NCBI GenBank assembly: GCA_021464415.1
Contig: CM038468.1
Coordinates: 38,180,969-38,244,968, forward strand
Direction: 5' to 3'
Origin: Lonicera japonica
Lineage: Eukaryota; Streptophyta; Magnoliopsida; Dipsacales; Caprifoliaceae
DNA: 64,000 nt
Numbering within the stretch: position 1 is the stretch's first letter; every line of letters starts with the position of its first letter. This document shows positions 22,317 to 33,195 of this stretch, in pieces. The notes below the pieces were generated by a model. It searched no databases. It saw nothing but the letters and a program-made list of their open reading frames with translations, and was not told where the DNA came from. The translations under genes and the position numbers were made by a program.

Positions 22317-22539
22317 TTTCTTTCGTATTTGTTATGTCTCCTTTGTAACCTTCGGTGTTCTGAACCACCTTTTAATAATATATGAGGGACTGCTTGCGGG
22401 AAATAAATTTATTTACAAAGTTTAAACCGGGCCTGAAGTCACTTCTCAGGTTGCCTACGTTCCCCCTTTTGATTTTTACAAAGAACAAAAAGTTTTGAGT
22501 TGGGGCTCAGGTTTACGTAGTTCTTATTACATGCCACAC
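22317..22539. other. Convergent gap between antisense ORF and integrase
   Basis: It holds the likely 3' ends of both opposing transcripts, with AATAAA at 22402-22407 on the + strand. No gene. Confidence 0.6.
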
Positions 22540-23879
22540 CTATTGATAATACTTCTTCAGTCGATCCATGTTGACTGGTGAATGTAGTAACTGCCCATCC
22601 AAATCAGTGAGTATAGCGGCACCTCCTGTATCGATTTCTTTGACGATGTATGGCCCTGTCCACTTCTGCCCGAACTTACCCCTCGGATCTCTGGCCGGTT
22701 CTCGAATTTCTTTCAATACAATATCGTTCTCGTTGATACCCCGAGTCCTCACTTTCTGGTTAAATGCTCGAGCGATTCTCTTCTGATACCCCTGATGGTG
22801 GTATGCGGCTTTCAATCTCTTTTCATCTAGTAGGGCTAGCTCGTTATAACGTGCCTGGACCCATTCCAGTTCATTGACTTGATTTTCTAGTATTACCCTG
22901 AGGGAGGGGACTTCTAATTCAACAGGGAGGACTGCTTCCATCCCGTATGTAAGAGAGAACGGGGTTGCCCCTGTGGAGACCCTCTCGGTGGTGCGATATC
23001 CCCACAATGCATAAGGTAACTTCTCTGGCCAGTCTCGACAGGTGTCGGTCATTTTGCTTAGGATATTCTTCAGATTTTTGTTGGCGGCTTCAACTGCCCA
23101 TTGGTTTGTGGCCTGTATGGCGAAGACCTGTGTCTGGTAATACCGTATTCTTCCATGATGGTATTAGCTTCTCCTTCGAAGTGGGTGCCGTTATCTGAGA
23201 TGATCTCGTGTGGGACCCCATATCGGCAAACAATATTCCTTTTGATGAATCGGGCTACTTTTTTGGCATCGAGGGTCTGGTAAGACTCGGCTTTTACCCA
23301 TTTGGTGAAGTAGTCGATGGCCACTAGTATGAATTCATGGCCGTTGTTGGCTTTGGGCGAGATCTTTCCAATGACGTCGATTCCCCAGGTTGCGAAAGGC
23401 CAGGGAGCAGTCATGGTGTACAACTCTTTTGGAGGAAGCTTCTGGGATTTAGCATAAATTTGGCACTTGTGACAACGGCGTACGTGATTAGCGCAGTCGA
23501 TTTGCAGAGTAGACCAAAAATAACCTTGTCTGATGATCTTGCGGGCAAGTGTATGTCCGCTCATATGAGGTCCGCAATCGCCCCCATGTATCTGATCCAT
23601 TACTCTGACTGATTCTTCTTCGGTGAGGCATTGAAGATGAGTTCCGTCGTAGTTTCTTTTATACAATCTTCCGGCACAAAGTATGAACCCTGATGCTAAT
23701 CTTCTGAGCGTGACCCGTGTTTTCTTGTCTGTTTTCTCAGGATACTGATGGTTCTTCAGCAGGTTCCAGATATCGTAAAACCAAGTGGTTGGATCCCCTT
23801 TCCCTTCATTCTCTATTACCAAGGCCGTGCAGTGTGCTGGTTCTGACTTCTTTTGTACCGTAAGGGTTATTTCTTCCAT
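22540..23879 (-). pseudogene. Integrase region of Tat element
   Basis: The 269-codon frame (23879-23070) has the HHCC zinc finger (H...H...C..C over IHGGDCGPH to RRCHKCQ) and the core with two of the three catalytic residues (Asp in GIDVIG, Asp in SDNGTHF). One base is missing near 23096-23104, so the third catalytic residue (Glu in the AVEAANKN block) lies in the next frame, which continues to 22540 with the C-terminal DNA-binding part (FGQKWTGPYIV). Another frame change separates it from RNase H near 23880. The enzyme would insert element cDNA into the genome; this copy cannot encode it without frameshifting. Confidence 0.9.
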
Positions 23880-25699
23880 CCCTCCGGGATATCGATCATA
23901 GATGCCAGGGTTGCCAGTGCGTCGGCAAAACTGTTCTGAGACCTAGGGAGATAGTAAAATTCCGTATGCTTGAACTTTCCCGCGATATCCTCCAGTCGGG
24001 CGAGGTAAGGGACTAGTTTCTCATCTCTGATCTTCCATTCTTTCAGAACCTGGTGGACCACTAGTGCTGAATCTCCGTATACCTGTATCCTCTTTATACC
24101 CCTTTGAAGAGCGATCTCTAACCCGAGTATGCAGGCTTCATATTCAGCCATGTTGTTGGTGCAGAAGAAGTCCAGGCGATATGATACCGGGGAGTGAGTT
24201 TGGTCTGGAGATACTAACAGGATACCTATCCCGTTTCTGTTTCGATTGGCGGCCCCGTTAAAGTACAACTTCCAGTCTTCATCGGTCTCGACGTTCATGA
24301 TGGTTTCGTCCGGGAACTCAGCTTCTTCTAGCATGTCTCCTAATATCAGATTGTGGGCCAGGTAATCAGATATGATCTTGACTTTGACTGCCTTTTGGGT
24401 CATGTAGGTGATGTCGAATTCGGAGAGTAGAAACAACCATTTTGCCATTCGGTTCGAGAGAGCCGGTTTCTCGAAGAGGTATTTCAACGGATCGATCCGT
24501 GATGCCAGGATGACTGGGAAAACTAGCATATAGTGCCGTAGTTTCTGTGTTACCCAGACGAGAGCGGTACATGATTTCTCCAATGGTGTGTAGTTTATCT
24601 CAAACGGGGACAGCTTTTTGCTGAGGAAATAGATGGCCTGCTCCTTCCGGGTATCGGTCAGGTGCTGGGCTAGCATTGCTCCTGCAGCCGAATCAGTGAC
24701 GGTTAGGTATAAGATTAGTGGCAGTCCGGTCTGGGGCGGGGCTAACACTGGGGGTTTGGAGAGGTATTCTTTGATTCTATCAAAAGCTTCTTGGCACTGG
24801 CCGTCCCACTCTCCTGGTGAAGATTTTCTCAGGAGTTTGAAGATGGGCTCGCAAGTCTGAGTGAGCTGAGAGATGAACCTACTGATGTACTGCAGATTAC
24901 CCAAAAATCCTCGGACTTCTTTCTCGGTACGAGGTTTAGGCATGTCTTGGATAGCTTGAACTTTAGCGGGGTCCACCTCGATTCCCTTCTTACTGACGAC
25001 ATATCCCAGGAGTTTTCCTTTGGTTACCCCGAACACACATTTCTGCGGGTTGAGTCTCATTTAATATTGGCGGAGCCGATCAAAGAAGGCTCGCAAGGCT
25101 GGTACATGGCCTTTCCTCTCTTTTGACTTGATTATCATGTCGTCTACATACACCTCTACTTCTTTGTGAATCATGTCGTGAAAGATAGCCGTAGCCGCCC
25201 TCTGATATGTTGCCCCGGCGTTCTTTAGCCCAAATGGCATAACGGTGTAGCAGTATGTTCCCCACGGTATGATGAATGCTGTTTTCTCTTGGTGATCTGG
25301 GTGCATCTTGATCTGGTTATATCCGGCAAAACCATCCACAAATGACTTCAGGGCGTGGTTGGCAGTATTATCTACTATTAAATCGATGTTGGGCAAGGGA
25401 AAATCGTCTTTTGGACAAGCTTTATTGAGATCCCGGTAATCCACACACATGCGGACTTTCCCATTAGCTTTTGGAACAGGCACGATGTTGGCTAACCACG
25501 AAGGGTATTCGATCACCCGTAAAAAACCCACACTTAATTGTTTCATCACCTCTTCTTTCACTTTTAAGGACCATTCTGGCGTAAGTTTCCTCAGCTTCTG
25601 CTTGACAGGCCTAAATTCTGGCTTGGTGTGTATCTCGTGCATGACTATCTGGCTGTTCAAACCTGGCATATCCGCATAAGACCAGGCGAAGACATCCAC
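23867..25699 (-). pseudogene. Reverse transcriptase and dual RNase H region
   Basis: From 25699 down: RT with the KANGKVRMCVDYRDLN block, MPFGLKNAGATYQR, and the catalytic YVDDMIIKS. TAA at 25061-25063 interrupts the same frame just before RLNPQKCVFGV. Then follow the thumb/connection, the RT-linked RNase H (ILYLTVTDSAAGAMLAQ, about 24650-24720) and a second, archaeal-type RNase H (about 23880-24290) with MAEYEA and GDSALVV. The latter is diagnostic for the Tat clade. Its first catalytic Asp is Asn here (YFNGAAN, usually YFDGA). A frame change with one extra base near 25704-25709 separates RT from the upstream protease frame. Confidence 0.92.
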
Positions 25700-27476
25700 A
25701 TACTCTTTTCAGAGTTTGTGTGAATTCTTCTCTTTCTGTCTCACTTAGGCTTGCCCCAATGCGGACCTCTCTTCTTTCCTCCTCTGTTCCGAGGTTAATC
25801 ACAAGAGTGTCTCCTTCCTCACTCTGTATACGCTGTTCCTCCCGTTCCGGGTGTTCGTTTAGTCTTTCTAACTCCTTATAAGCTATTACAGAATTACAAA
25901 TAACAGGATAACGCAACACAGAGTTTTCTTCATTGATAATAGTGTTTACGGGTACAAGTTTAAAGAGTAAATCTAGGAGTGGCTCTTTCCTAGCCTTACT
26001 TTCACTCTCACCTCTCACCCTTACAATTTCACTCTTTTCCCTTTCCCTTTGGTAGTCTGGATCAGCGTATATCAGGTGTACGGGGTCATCCCTTGGCTCG
26101 TCATCCCCTAGAACCATGATGTCGAAAAGATCTCCGATCATTTCTTCCTCCTTGTCTGTCTTGTCTTCATTTTCTTCTTTCAACCCGATCGTTAATTTGG
26201 TGGAGAAACTGTGTTCAATGCTTTCTTTGAGATATAGGTCCTCTTTATAGAAGATTTCCCATCCCGGCAGGTTCTCTCCGTCGCTGTTTCTCCAAGGTTC
26301 CTGAAAATCGCAAAAGGGGAAGTCCTCTCCTTCTTTGACAAAAAACCCGTTCAAAGAGCTGAAACTCAGATACTGATGCCCTCGGCCCCTTTTTTGCTGA
26401 TCGTCTTCTTCAGTGTGTTGGTACCCCAAACCTTCCCTTTCGTACCTCGTTACTGGTTCCAAGGCTTGAAGTAGTCCTGATTGTCCCATTCCTAGGCCGG
26501 CTCCAGGTAAGTATTTCATCATTCTTAGCATATTTGTAATCTTGGTGCTGAGACCGGGGATATTGTCAGGGGGAAGATATTCGATTATCTGGGTGTTGAG
26601 AGTTTGTACTTGAGGCTCGTAAGAAAAGCCTCCCAACTGTATACTCTGACTCCCGATGCCTAAAACCGGAAATTCCAGGTCTGCCAAGGTCCTTTCAGGA
26701 TCTCCTTGGATGGTGATTACGTTCCCCTCGAACGGTATCTTGATCTTCTGGTGTAAGGAGGAGGGGAGTGCTCCTATGTCGTGTAGCCATGCCCTTCCCA
26801 ACAGTAGATTAAAACTGGAGGGGATGTCTATGATTTGAAAATCGGCCGGAAAGCTTCCGGGACCGATCATGAGATCAAGCTTCAGAAAACCCAGAACGGC
26901 CCTCCTGGTATTATCATAGGCCCTGACGGTTACGGCGGATGGAGAAAGCTCTGAATCCAAGATACCCAAACATCTGGCAGTCTTCAGAGGGCAAACATTT
27001 ATGGTCGACCCATTGTCGATGAGGACTTGTGGCAAGATCTTCCCTCGGGTTCGGACGGTGATGTGGAGAGCCAGGCTGTGTTTCCTCCCCAATGGAGACA
27101 GATCCTCATCTGAAAATGACAGACTTCTTTGGACTGTAAGTGACCCGATCATGTTTGGCAGTTGTTCGAGTGTGGAGTCCGGTGATATCACGGCTTCGTC
27201 TAGAAGTTTGATGAAAGCGGTCCTGTGGGGTTTGGAGGCAACCAAGAGGCCCCAAATGGTGATGTGTGCCTGGGTCTTCTTCAACTGCTCAAGCACTCTA
27301 TTTTCTCCTATTTCCTTAGGTGGCGGTGTTTTCTCAGCATCCGGTGGTGGTTGGTATACCCTTCCTGAATGGGTGATTTGTTGGATCCAAAGGGATGCCG
27401 GGTTTGATTCCTCTGAAGTTTCTGACAATTCTGGCTCTGTCGACCAACTGAAAGTCCCGGGGGAGGTTTCTGTCAT
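25611..27476 (-). pseudogene. Protease region with G-patch-like motif
   Basis: A 621-codon frame. The retropepsin-like core has LIDNGSTINVCP (about 26990-27035 on the + strand), where Tat elements use DNGS instead of the usual D-T/S-G, and ends with LLLGRAWLHDIGALPS. After it a Gly-rich block, YLPGAGLGMGQSG ... REGLGY (about 26425-26525), looks like a G-patch, a nucleic-acid/helicase-binding motif found also at the protease C-terminus of some retroviruses. A long acidic linker leads to RT. The frame overlaps the end of gag by 143 bp. The gag-to-pro shift could be a programmed frameshift or a mutation; the shift into RT near 25704 looks like a one-base insertion. Confidence 0.85.
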
Positions 27477-29431
27477 ACAGATTGTCTCCCTGGGGGGTTT
27501 GGGATTTCCATGATTGTTTTTTCTTATTCTGGCTCCATCCTATCCCAAATTTTTCGGGATTGGTTTTGATTGTGAGTGGTTGTGAGATCCCCTGATTTGT
27601 TTTTCCTAAACCCTGCCCGGGTAGGAAATTCATTTTGGCCATCCATTGGTCGATTATTGGATTGAGGCCTGGGGTAACTTGAGCCTTTGCTGGTAGTACA
27701 ATGGGTGCCCTGTAGGTTGGGTCATCTCGAATGAGCCCCACGGGATCGAAGCCTTCTTTATCAGTGGTCAAGGCATTAATCCCTGCAGGTGGAGCATGGT
27801 TAGGAAGTGGATTGTTAGTAACATTGGGCCCACCGGGTGCGGGGATGGTTCCGGCTTTAATGAGGTCTTGAATACGATGACGAAGGGCCAAACAACGCTC
27901 CGTGTCGTGTCCTGCAGCTTGATGATACGCACAGTTCTCATTCATTCTCCAAGTGTTGGGAATAGGGTTTGGCGGGGGGCGTGGGTTGAGTGGAGTGACT
28001 AGTCCGGCTTTTTGGAGTAGTTCCAGGCTCTTAACCAGAGTAGTGGGGAGGGTGCAGAAATTTCTCCTTTTCTTGGCCTCGGTGTTTGAAGAGTCTCCCT
28101 GCGTAGGCCAATTCATTGGGGTGACTTGCGGTGACTGCTGGAATGGATTTTGTTGATACGGGTACGAGCTTAGTTGGTTTACGGCTGGAGTGGCCGTCTT
28201 TCTTCCGGTGTAAGAGGCCTTTTTGGTATCTGTTTCCGCCTTTTTGGCCAATTCCTCCTCTACTTGTGACCCCATACTCAACAGGGCTCTGAAGTGTGGG
28301 AATACATGCTTTCCTATGCAGTTTAATACAGCTGGAGAAAAATTCTTCTGTATGATTTCCAACTGCTCTTCTTCGTCGGGCCGTTTGGACATTTGGGATG
28401 CCATTTCCCTCCAGCGGGTGACAAAGTCGCTGAAGCTCTCTTTCTCGCCTTGCTTGGCCATCTCCAGGTGTTTACGGGTAATTTCCAAACTCTCGTTGGA
28501 CCCGTACTTTGTCATGAACTCTTTGACGATATCTCCCCAAGTTTTTGTGTGGTGTTTCTCTAGATCGAAGAACCATCTCAGGGCGGCCCCCGTGAGAGTC
28601 ATGTGAAAAGCCTGAGCTAGCTCCGGCTCTCCACAACCGGATACTTGCATGGATCTGATGTAGGATTGGAGATAAGTTTTGGGGGGGTGTGGTTCCAGTG
28701 AATTTGGTGATAGAGGGGAGCTTAAATCCTTGAGGTAGTCTGGCTTCTGGGTAGAGGGAAAAGGCGTTCATGTCTGTGATCTCGTCTGCCCCTTTTATCA
28801 GAGAAACCCCTCTTTGCAGAACCTTCATCTGCTCTTTCAATTTCTTCATTTCTTCGCTCTCTCTTGACACCTCGTCGGGCTGTTCCCGTGCTATTACCGA
28901 TTCTGCATATACTGCCCGAAGTCGGTTGATGTCTGGGTATTCATTAAGGAGGGATGCTGGGGCCGGTGGTGGAATGGGTTTTGCGGGAACTTGTGGCCAT
29001 GGTTGGTATTGGGGGTCAAAACCGGGTTGTACTTGGGGTTGCGGCCAGACTATGGGTGGCTCTTGCTGTTGGTAAGTGGGGCCTGAATCCGGGGCCCATT
29101 GGTTCTGATTGTTGGGGTCGGTTTGAACGGGACCAACTACGATAGGGCCCGTTTGGGGTGGATTGGTTCCTTGAACTGGGGGGAGTACTTGTGAAGACTG
29201 TCCTTGGTTCGGATCTCGATTCGGTGGTAGTCGATCAAACCCCGGTGGTGCAGTTCGTTCGGCTGATAATTCTTCTATTCGAATCCGAGTACCCTGTTGC
29301 TCGTTCGTGAGGTTCGCCAGATCCCTGCTGACGGTCATAAGTAAACGGTGCATTTCGGCTAGGGTTGGCTGAACTGATGATGCCTCGGCTAGGCTCTGAT
29401 CTGTCTCTCGATTCTCGCGTTCATCGGCCAT
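27334..29431 (-). pseudogene. Gag region of Tat element
   Basis: It starts at the ATG at 29431 (MADERENRETDQ), with a Pro/Gln-rich N-terminus. The first frame runs to 28472, but the capsid-like Retrotrans_gag block (LTGAALRWFFDLEKHHTKTW ... FSDFVTRWREMA, about 28370-28640) is in the next frame. A run of seven C (plus-strand G at 28681-28687) marks the shift, best explained by one extra base. Downstream is a modified zinc knuckle, CAYHQAAGHDTERC (C-x2-H-x4-H-x4-C, the second Cys replaced by His; about 27892-27934), and a G-patch-like LPGQGLGKTNQG near 27600-27650. Gag would form the particle and package RNA. Confidence 0.88.
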
Positions 29432-30160
29432 TTCAGGTGTGCTTGGTCTTACTAGTCTTCCGGTGCGATCACGGCCGGCCCAACCTTTCAGTCTGTTGTT
29501 GTTTCACGACTGTAGATGAAACCACGTGGCGAAGATGAAGGAAGACTGTGATGCGACTCGATTTTTGCCAAAAGAACCACTAAAAATTGCCGAGAAGGGC
29601 CTCGGAAAAAAAAAAGGGTGTCGAAAAGTAAGCCGTAAAGTAGTACATCCCCTACGGCTGTTTGACAAGTGTTTTAACTCGATCTTATATGCAGCGCAGG
29701 TGTACGAACGGTTAAGGCTTCAGGCTCCCTCCTTTTTGGCAAGACCTTGCGATATACCCCAAGGGCGGGTACGTGCAAGAATCTTTTGATATACTTCCCG
29801 GGTACGTGAGTGTTCTCGTCACTCGATATACCTCGGGGGCGTACTTGGCCAAGGAGAGTGGAAGTAAATGCTTTCGGTTTATGTTGGCCCAAGCAAGCCA
29901 ACTCCCTACTCACTTATAATACTTCCGAGGGTTTGGGGTAAATTCACACTCGTAGAACCAATGCATGATTTGTGATAGTGCGTGCGAAAAAGGTTGGGTT
30001 TACAAATATCATTATCTTGATTACGTATTTTTGAAAAAATTCCCTTTTTCAGAAAAAATATTTCTTCTCAATCGATTAACAAAAGTAAGGAAAGCAGAAA
30101 AAGCAATTTTTCAATAGATAAATAAAGGTCCACATATAAGAGTCTAGTTTTCTAACAAAG
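29432..30160 (-). other. 5' leader of Tat element
   Basis: Untranslated leader between PBS and gag, closely matched by 43183-43800 in the second element. In element sense it has the block AGTACTATAAGTGAGTAG-like (about 29905-29930), then three ~40-bp repeats centred on GTAC-CCC-GGTATATC (about 29730-29840). No ATG-initiated frame is conserved, although a GTG-started frame of ~75 codons is similar in both elements. Confidence 0.75.
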
Positions 30161-30180
30161 CTCCCCAGCAGAGTCGCCAC
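30161..30180 (-). promoter_or_regulatory. Primer binding site
   Basis: GTGGCGACTCTGCTGGGGAG in element sense, immediately after the 5' LTR end TCTCACA. The second element has the near-identical site at 43163-43182. The matching tRNA was not identified from memory. Confidence 0.85.
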
Positions 30181-31755
30181 TGTGAGAATCCGCAAATGCG
30201 ACCCCCCGGGTCTCGTCCCCGTTCGTGGTGGTCTTGAAACGTCGGAAAGGATCCCGTCGTTCCATTTGCTTAGAGTTTGTTTTGATAATTCATATCGGGT
30301 GTCCCTACATCTATTCTAGATGCAAAGGGGTTCGTTCAGAGTCGCCAGTACGTTTTACGAGAAAACGGACAAAAAGGTTGTGTAAGGGGGAAGGCTATAG
30401 ACAAGCCTTTCTTTACACGTTTGTCTGCGAAACCAGGATTCTATAGGGTTCGGGAACTATATTACGGTTTGGGAAGGTGTTAAGCACCCATTCCGCCCTT
30501 TCGGTCTCTAGTGGACTTATATATTTATTCTATGTTGAAAAACTTGGATGCTTTTACCGATAGTCTACTACTTTCTAAAAGGAAACCCTAATTCTCGAGA
30601 AAAACGGGAAAAAAAGGGGTGAAAACCTTTATATTCCGAGATCCGATGTTTTTATAATTTAGAAGATGTAAATGACAAATGACAAAAATCTTTTATTTTG
30701 AAAGAGTATTTCGTACTATTTCCTCAGATAATGACGGTTTTCTCGAGTTGTGATTATTTTGGAAAAGTTCGGATCTTTATGTCGGGACTCATTCAATATG
30801 GAATTAGAACTCTTTGAAGAGAGTTTATCAGACACATCGCAGTCTATGGAGAAGACAGGATGTGTGGGTTTTAATTCCTAGATAAGTCCTTTATCGGTCC
30901 GGGGTTTGAAAACAGGGTTTATCCGGACGATAATGTACTTACTCTTCTAGTTTTGAAAGTAGTTTTATCAGGGTCTTTTTGTGTCGAAAACGATAGACTA
31001 TTTGTAACTTGACAATAAGTTTATTCAAATAAAACGTGGACAGAATAACAGAAGTAAAACAAGTACACAGATATCTAATTTTAAATACTAGAAGGGACTT
31101 TCCTTACCTTCCCGACGAGAATAATAATAGGAAAGAAAATATAATACGGCAGAGGGATCTCTGGCGATAATAATCTTCTCTTTCTTCAGATATTTCTGAG
31201 GAATCGATTCCAGAGACGGGACACGTCGAGTGTCGAGGGTAGATTCGATAATTCTTCAGAAATAAGATAATAGTAGAAAAATGCTTGATAAAAATCAGAT
31301 CTAAAGCTCAAAATCCTCAGATTCCCATCCCCTGCCTCTGAACCCTTGGTGGTGTTGGCCTATTTATACTGCTCGGGAAAGATTGTCGCGCGACATTTCC
31401 CTAAAAAAGGCAAGTGTCGCGCGACATATCTGTTTGTCGCGCGACATTCCTGTATGTCGTGCGACAAACGGCTGAAGTGATGGGTCCTGACACTGTGATG
31501 TGTCAGAAAGTGGTTGGTCGGGTGCAGAGAGGGATTGTCGCGCGACATAGTGTGATTGTCGCGCGACATTCCACTGATTGTCGCGCGACAATGTGATATG
31601 TCGTGCGACAATCCTTGGTAAAAAAAGGTTTGTTGCGCAACAAAACCCCCCCGGGGTAGTTTCGGGTGCTCGGGTGGGTCCCGGACTCCAAGAAAAACAG
31701 TAGTTCTCGTAGGTCGTTAGGGTTCTTGCGGGGGTCACGGATCGGGGTGTCTACA
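30181..31755 (-). repeat. 5' LTR of Tat element
   Basis: 1575 bp, about 99 % identical by eye to 13167-14744. All nine palindromes and the TATA box (31360-31369) are kept. Differences are mostly single bases scattered through U3, R and U5. Confidence 0.95.
31384..31642. promoter_or_regulatory. Array of nine 12-bp palindromes in U3 (5' LTR)
   Basis: Copies start at 31384, 31415, 31435, 31455, 31536, 31557, 31579, 31599 and 31631, with the same sequence variants as in the 3' LTR. Between the two LTR arrays no palindrome has been lost, although flanking bases have changed. Confidence 0.85.
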
Positions 31756-31760
31756 ATAGC
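31756..31760. repeat. Right target-site duplication (atagc)
   Basis: Exact match to 13162-13166. Confidence 0.95.
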
Positions 31761-33190
31761 TGGAGTGGAGCCACCCAAAGCGAATAAGGAAAAGGGATAC
31801 CTAGTATGCTGGAGTGGAGCCACCCAAAGCGAACAAAGGAAAAGGTTACCCAGTACAGTGCAGTGGTAGCTGCCTGTTATATTATCATATTGATGTATAT
31901 TGCCTTCTCGCGGATGAGTTTCATAGTCCTGCATTTTATAGCTTCCCTGGCTTGCGGATTAAATCGTGTGGCTCTATCAATGGAACGGTGTTTCGGGAAG
32001 TAGTAGCCTTACACTTAGGTGAAACATCCTAAGGCAGTTTCGTTCTTGGAGGAACGTGTTTGTACAGGTGTCTTCTTGTTAACTATTTGGAGCGTAGTCC
32101 CTGAGAAAATGTCTTGCATGGGTTCAACTCTAAATAAATTACAAGATAAGACCAAGTCCCCGAGTAGTTCAGTCACTTGGAGGAGACACGATTAGTTTAG
32201 AACTTGGGGTCCTTTGGGAATCGATGCTTTAAGTCTAGTGACCGCGGGGTGTAAGCTTAAGGCTTTATATAAGAGATATGATTGATTGATATTTGCTTGC
32301 TTATTATTGTTATGAATGTTGAATCATATCTCTTGTTATTATTATTCGTACTCCTGGCGTGGTTTCGTGGGATTATTGAGAAGTTGTGTAGTCATGTACG
32401 AATTAACAGATTTCATAATGTATTATAAGTAAAGTAGAAAGTAATGAATGCCATGGCATAACGAACCCTAGGAAGCACATGATATCAGTTACTTAAAACT
32501 CATTGAGTATAATCCAGATAAGGATTTAAGAGCCAGGACTAACGTAGTTGGTTTGGGTAGCTTCCGGTTGCTAGGATGGGCATCCTAGTGATGAGGTTTT
32601 GTATGCTATGGGTAATTTGCATTTGCACTATGTTCATTATTAAAAGTATAAATTATATTTAATTACAAGGCACGTACATGTTTGATTACAATGTGTGTTT
32701 TCTATATAAAACTTATATAGTTCCCACTGAGCCCGGTTTTGGCTCATCCCATTTTCTAAACAATTGTGCAGATCAAGCATTGGGGAATGGCGCATGATCT
32801 ACGAGTCTAGAGGCCTCTGATATCCATATGCTATCTTTTGGGTCCCTTATAAAAAGGACCTTATTGTATGAAATGATGGGTCTTGCTATTTTGTAAGGGG
32901 TCTTTTGTATAAACTTTAATATCGGTTTTGATATGTAAACATCTTCGATGTAGAGTGGTTAAGTAGATTTCTATATGTGGAGTTGTTTTAATGTGAACTG
33001 GTATGTGATTGGTTTTGATTTTTACAGGGCGGTTTGCTACCTGAATAAACTCCACATGCCAAAATTTTATAAAAAGAAAAGTTTTTGACAGTTGTGTTTT
33101 TTTATGTATTTAGACCCGCCGTTGCGCATGGCATCCTTGATTAACCAGGTCCCGGAGGTAAAAATCTCATAACGGGATTCGGGGCGTCCA

Positions 33191-33195
33191 CAATT
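33191..33195. repeat. Right target-site duplication (caatt)
   Basis: Exact match to 10998-11002. The sequence then continues as the duplicated spacer (compare 1285 and 60675). Confidence 0.85.

Larger units (their letters stand above)
13167..31755 (-). mobile_element. Tat/Ogre-lineage Ty3/gypsy LTR retrotransposon, about 18.6 kb
   Basis: Complete element on the - strand. The 5' LTR is 30181-31755 and the 3' LTR is 13167-14744, both with ends TGTAGACACC...GATTCTCACA, and the TSD is atagc. Between them, in element sense, lie PBS, leader, gag, protease, reverse transcriptase, RNase H, a second (archaeal-type) RNase H and integrase. A 7.8-kb 3' region with two genes on the opposite strand follows. 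The second RNase H, the great length and the antisense genes are hallmarks of the Tat clade (family knowledge). Insertion looks recent because the LTRs differ at only about a dozen bases by eye, yet gag-pol has several disabling changes. It may therefore have been copied with help from another element. Confidence 0.93.
11003..33190. mobile_element. Outer LTR insertion (Tekay/Del-like solo LTR), split by the Tat element
   Basis: The outer insertion begins TATAATACCCC (expected TG mutated to TA) and ends GGGGCGTCCA, with an exact 5-bp TSD. Removing the inner element leaves about 3.6 kb (11003-13166 plus 31761-33190). Within these pieces I see no PBS, no coding domain and no second copy of the ends. 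The TGTAATACCCC-like start and the 3' end in a CGGGATTCGGGGCGT context resemble the long LTRs of chromovirus elements, so I read it as a solo LTR left by LTR-LTR recombination. A degenerate non-autonomous element is the alternative. Short internal repeats are noted separately. Confidence 0.65.
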
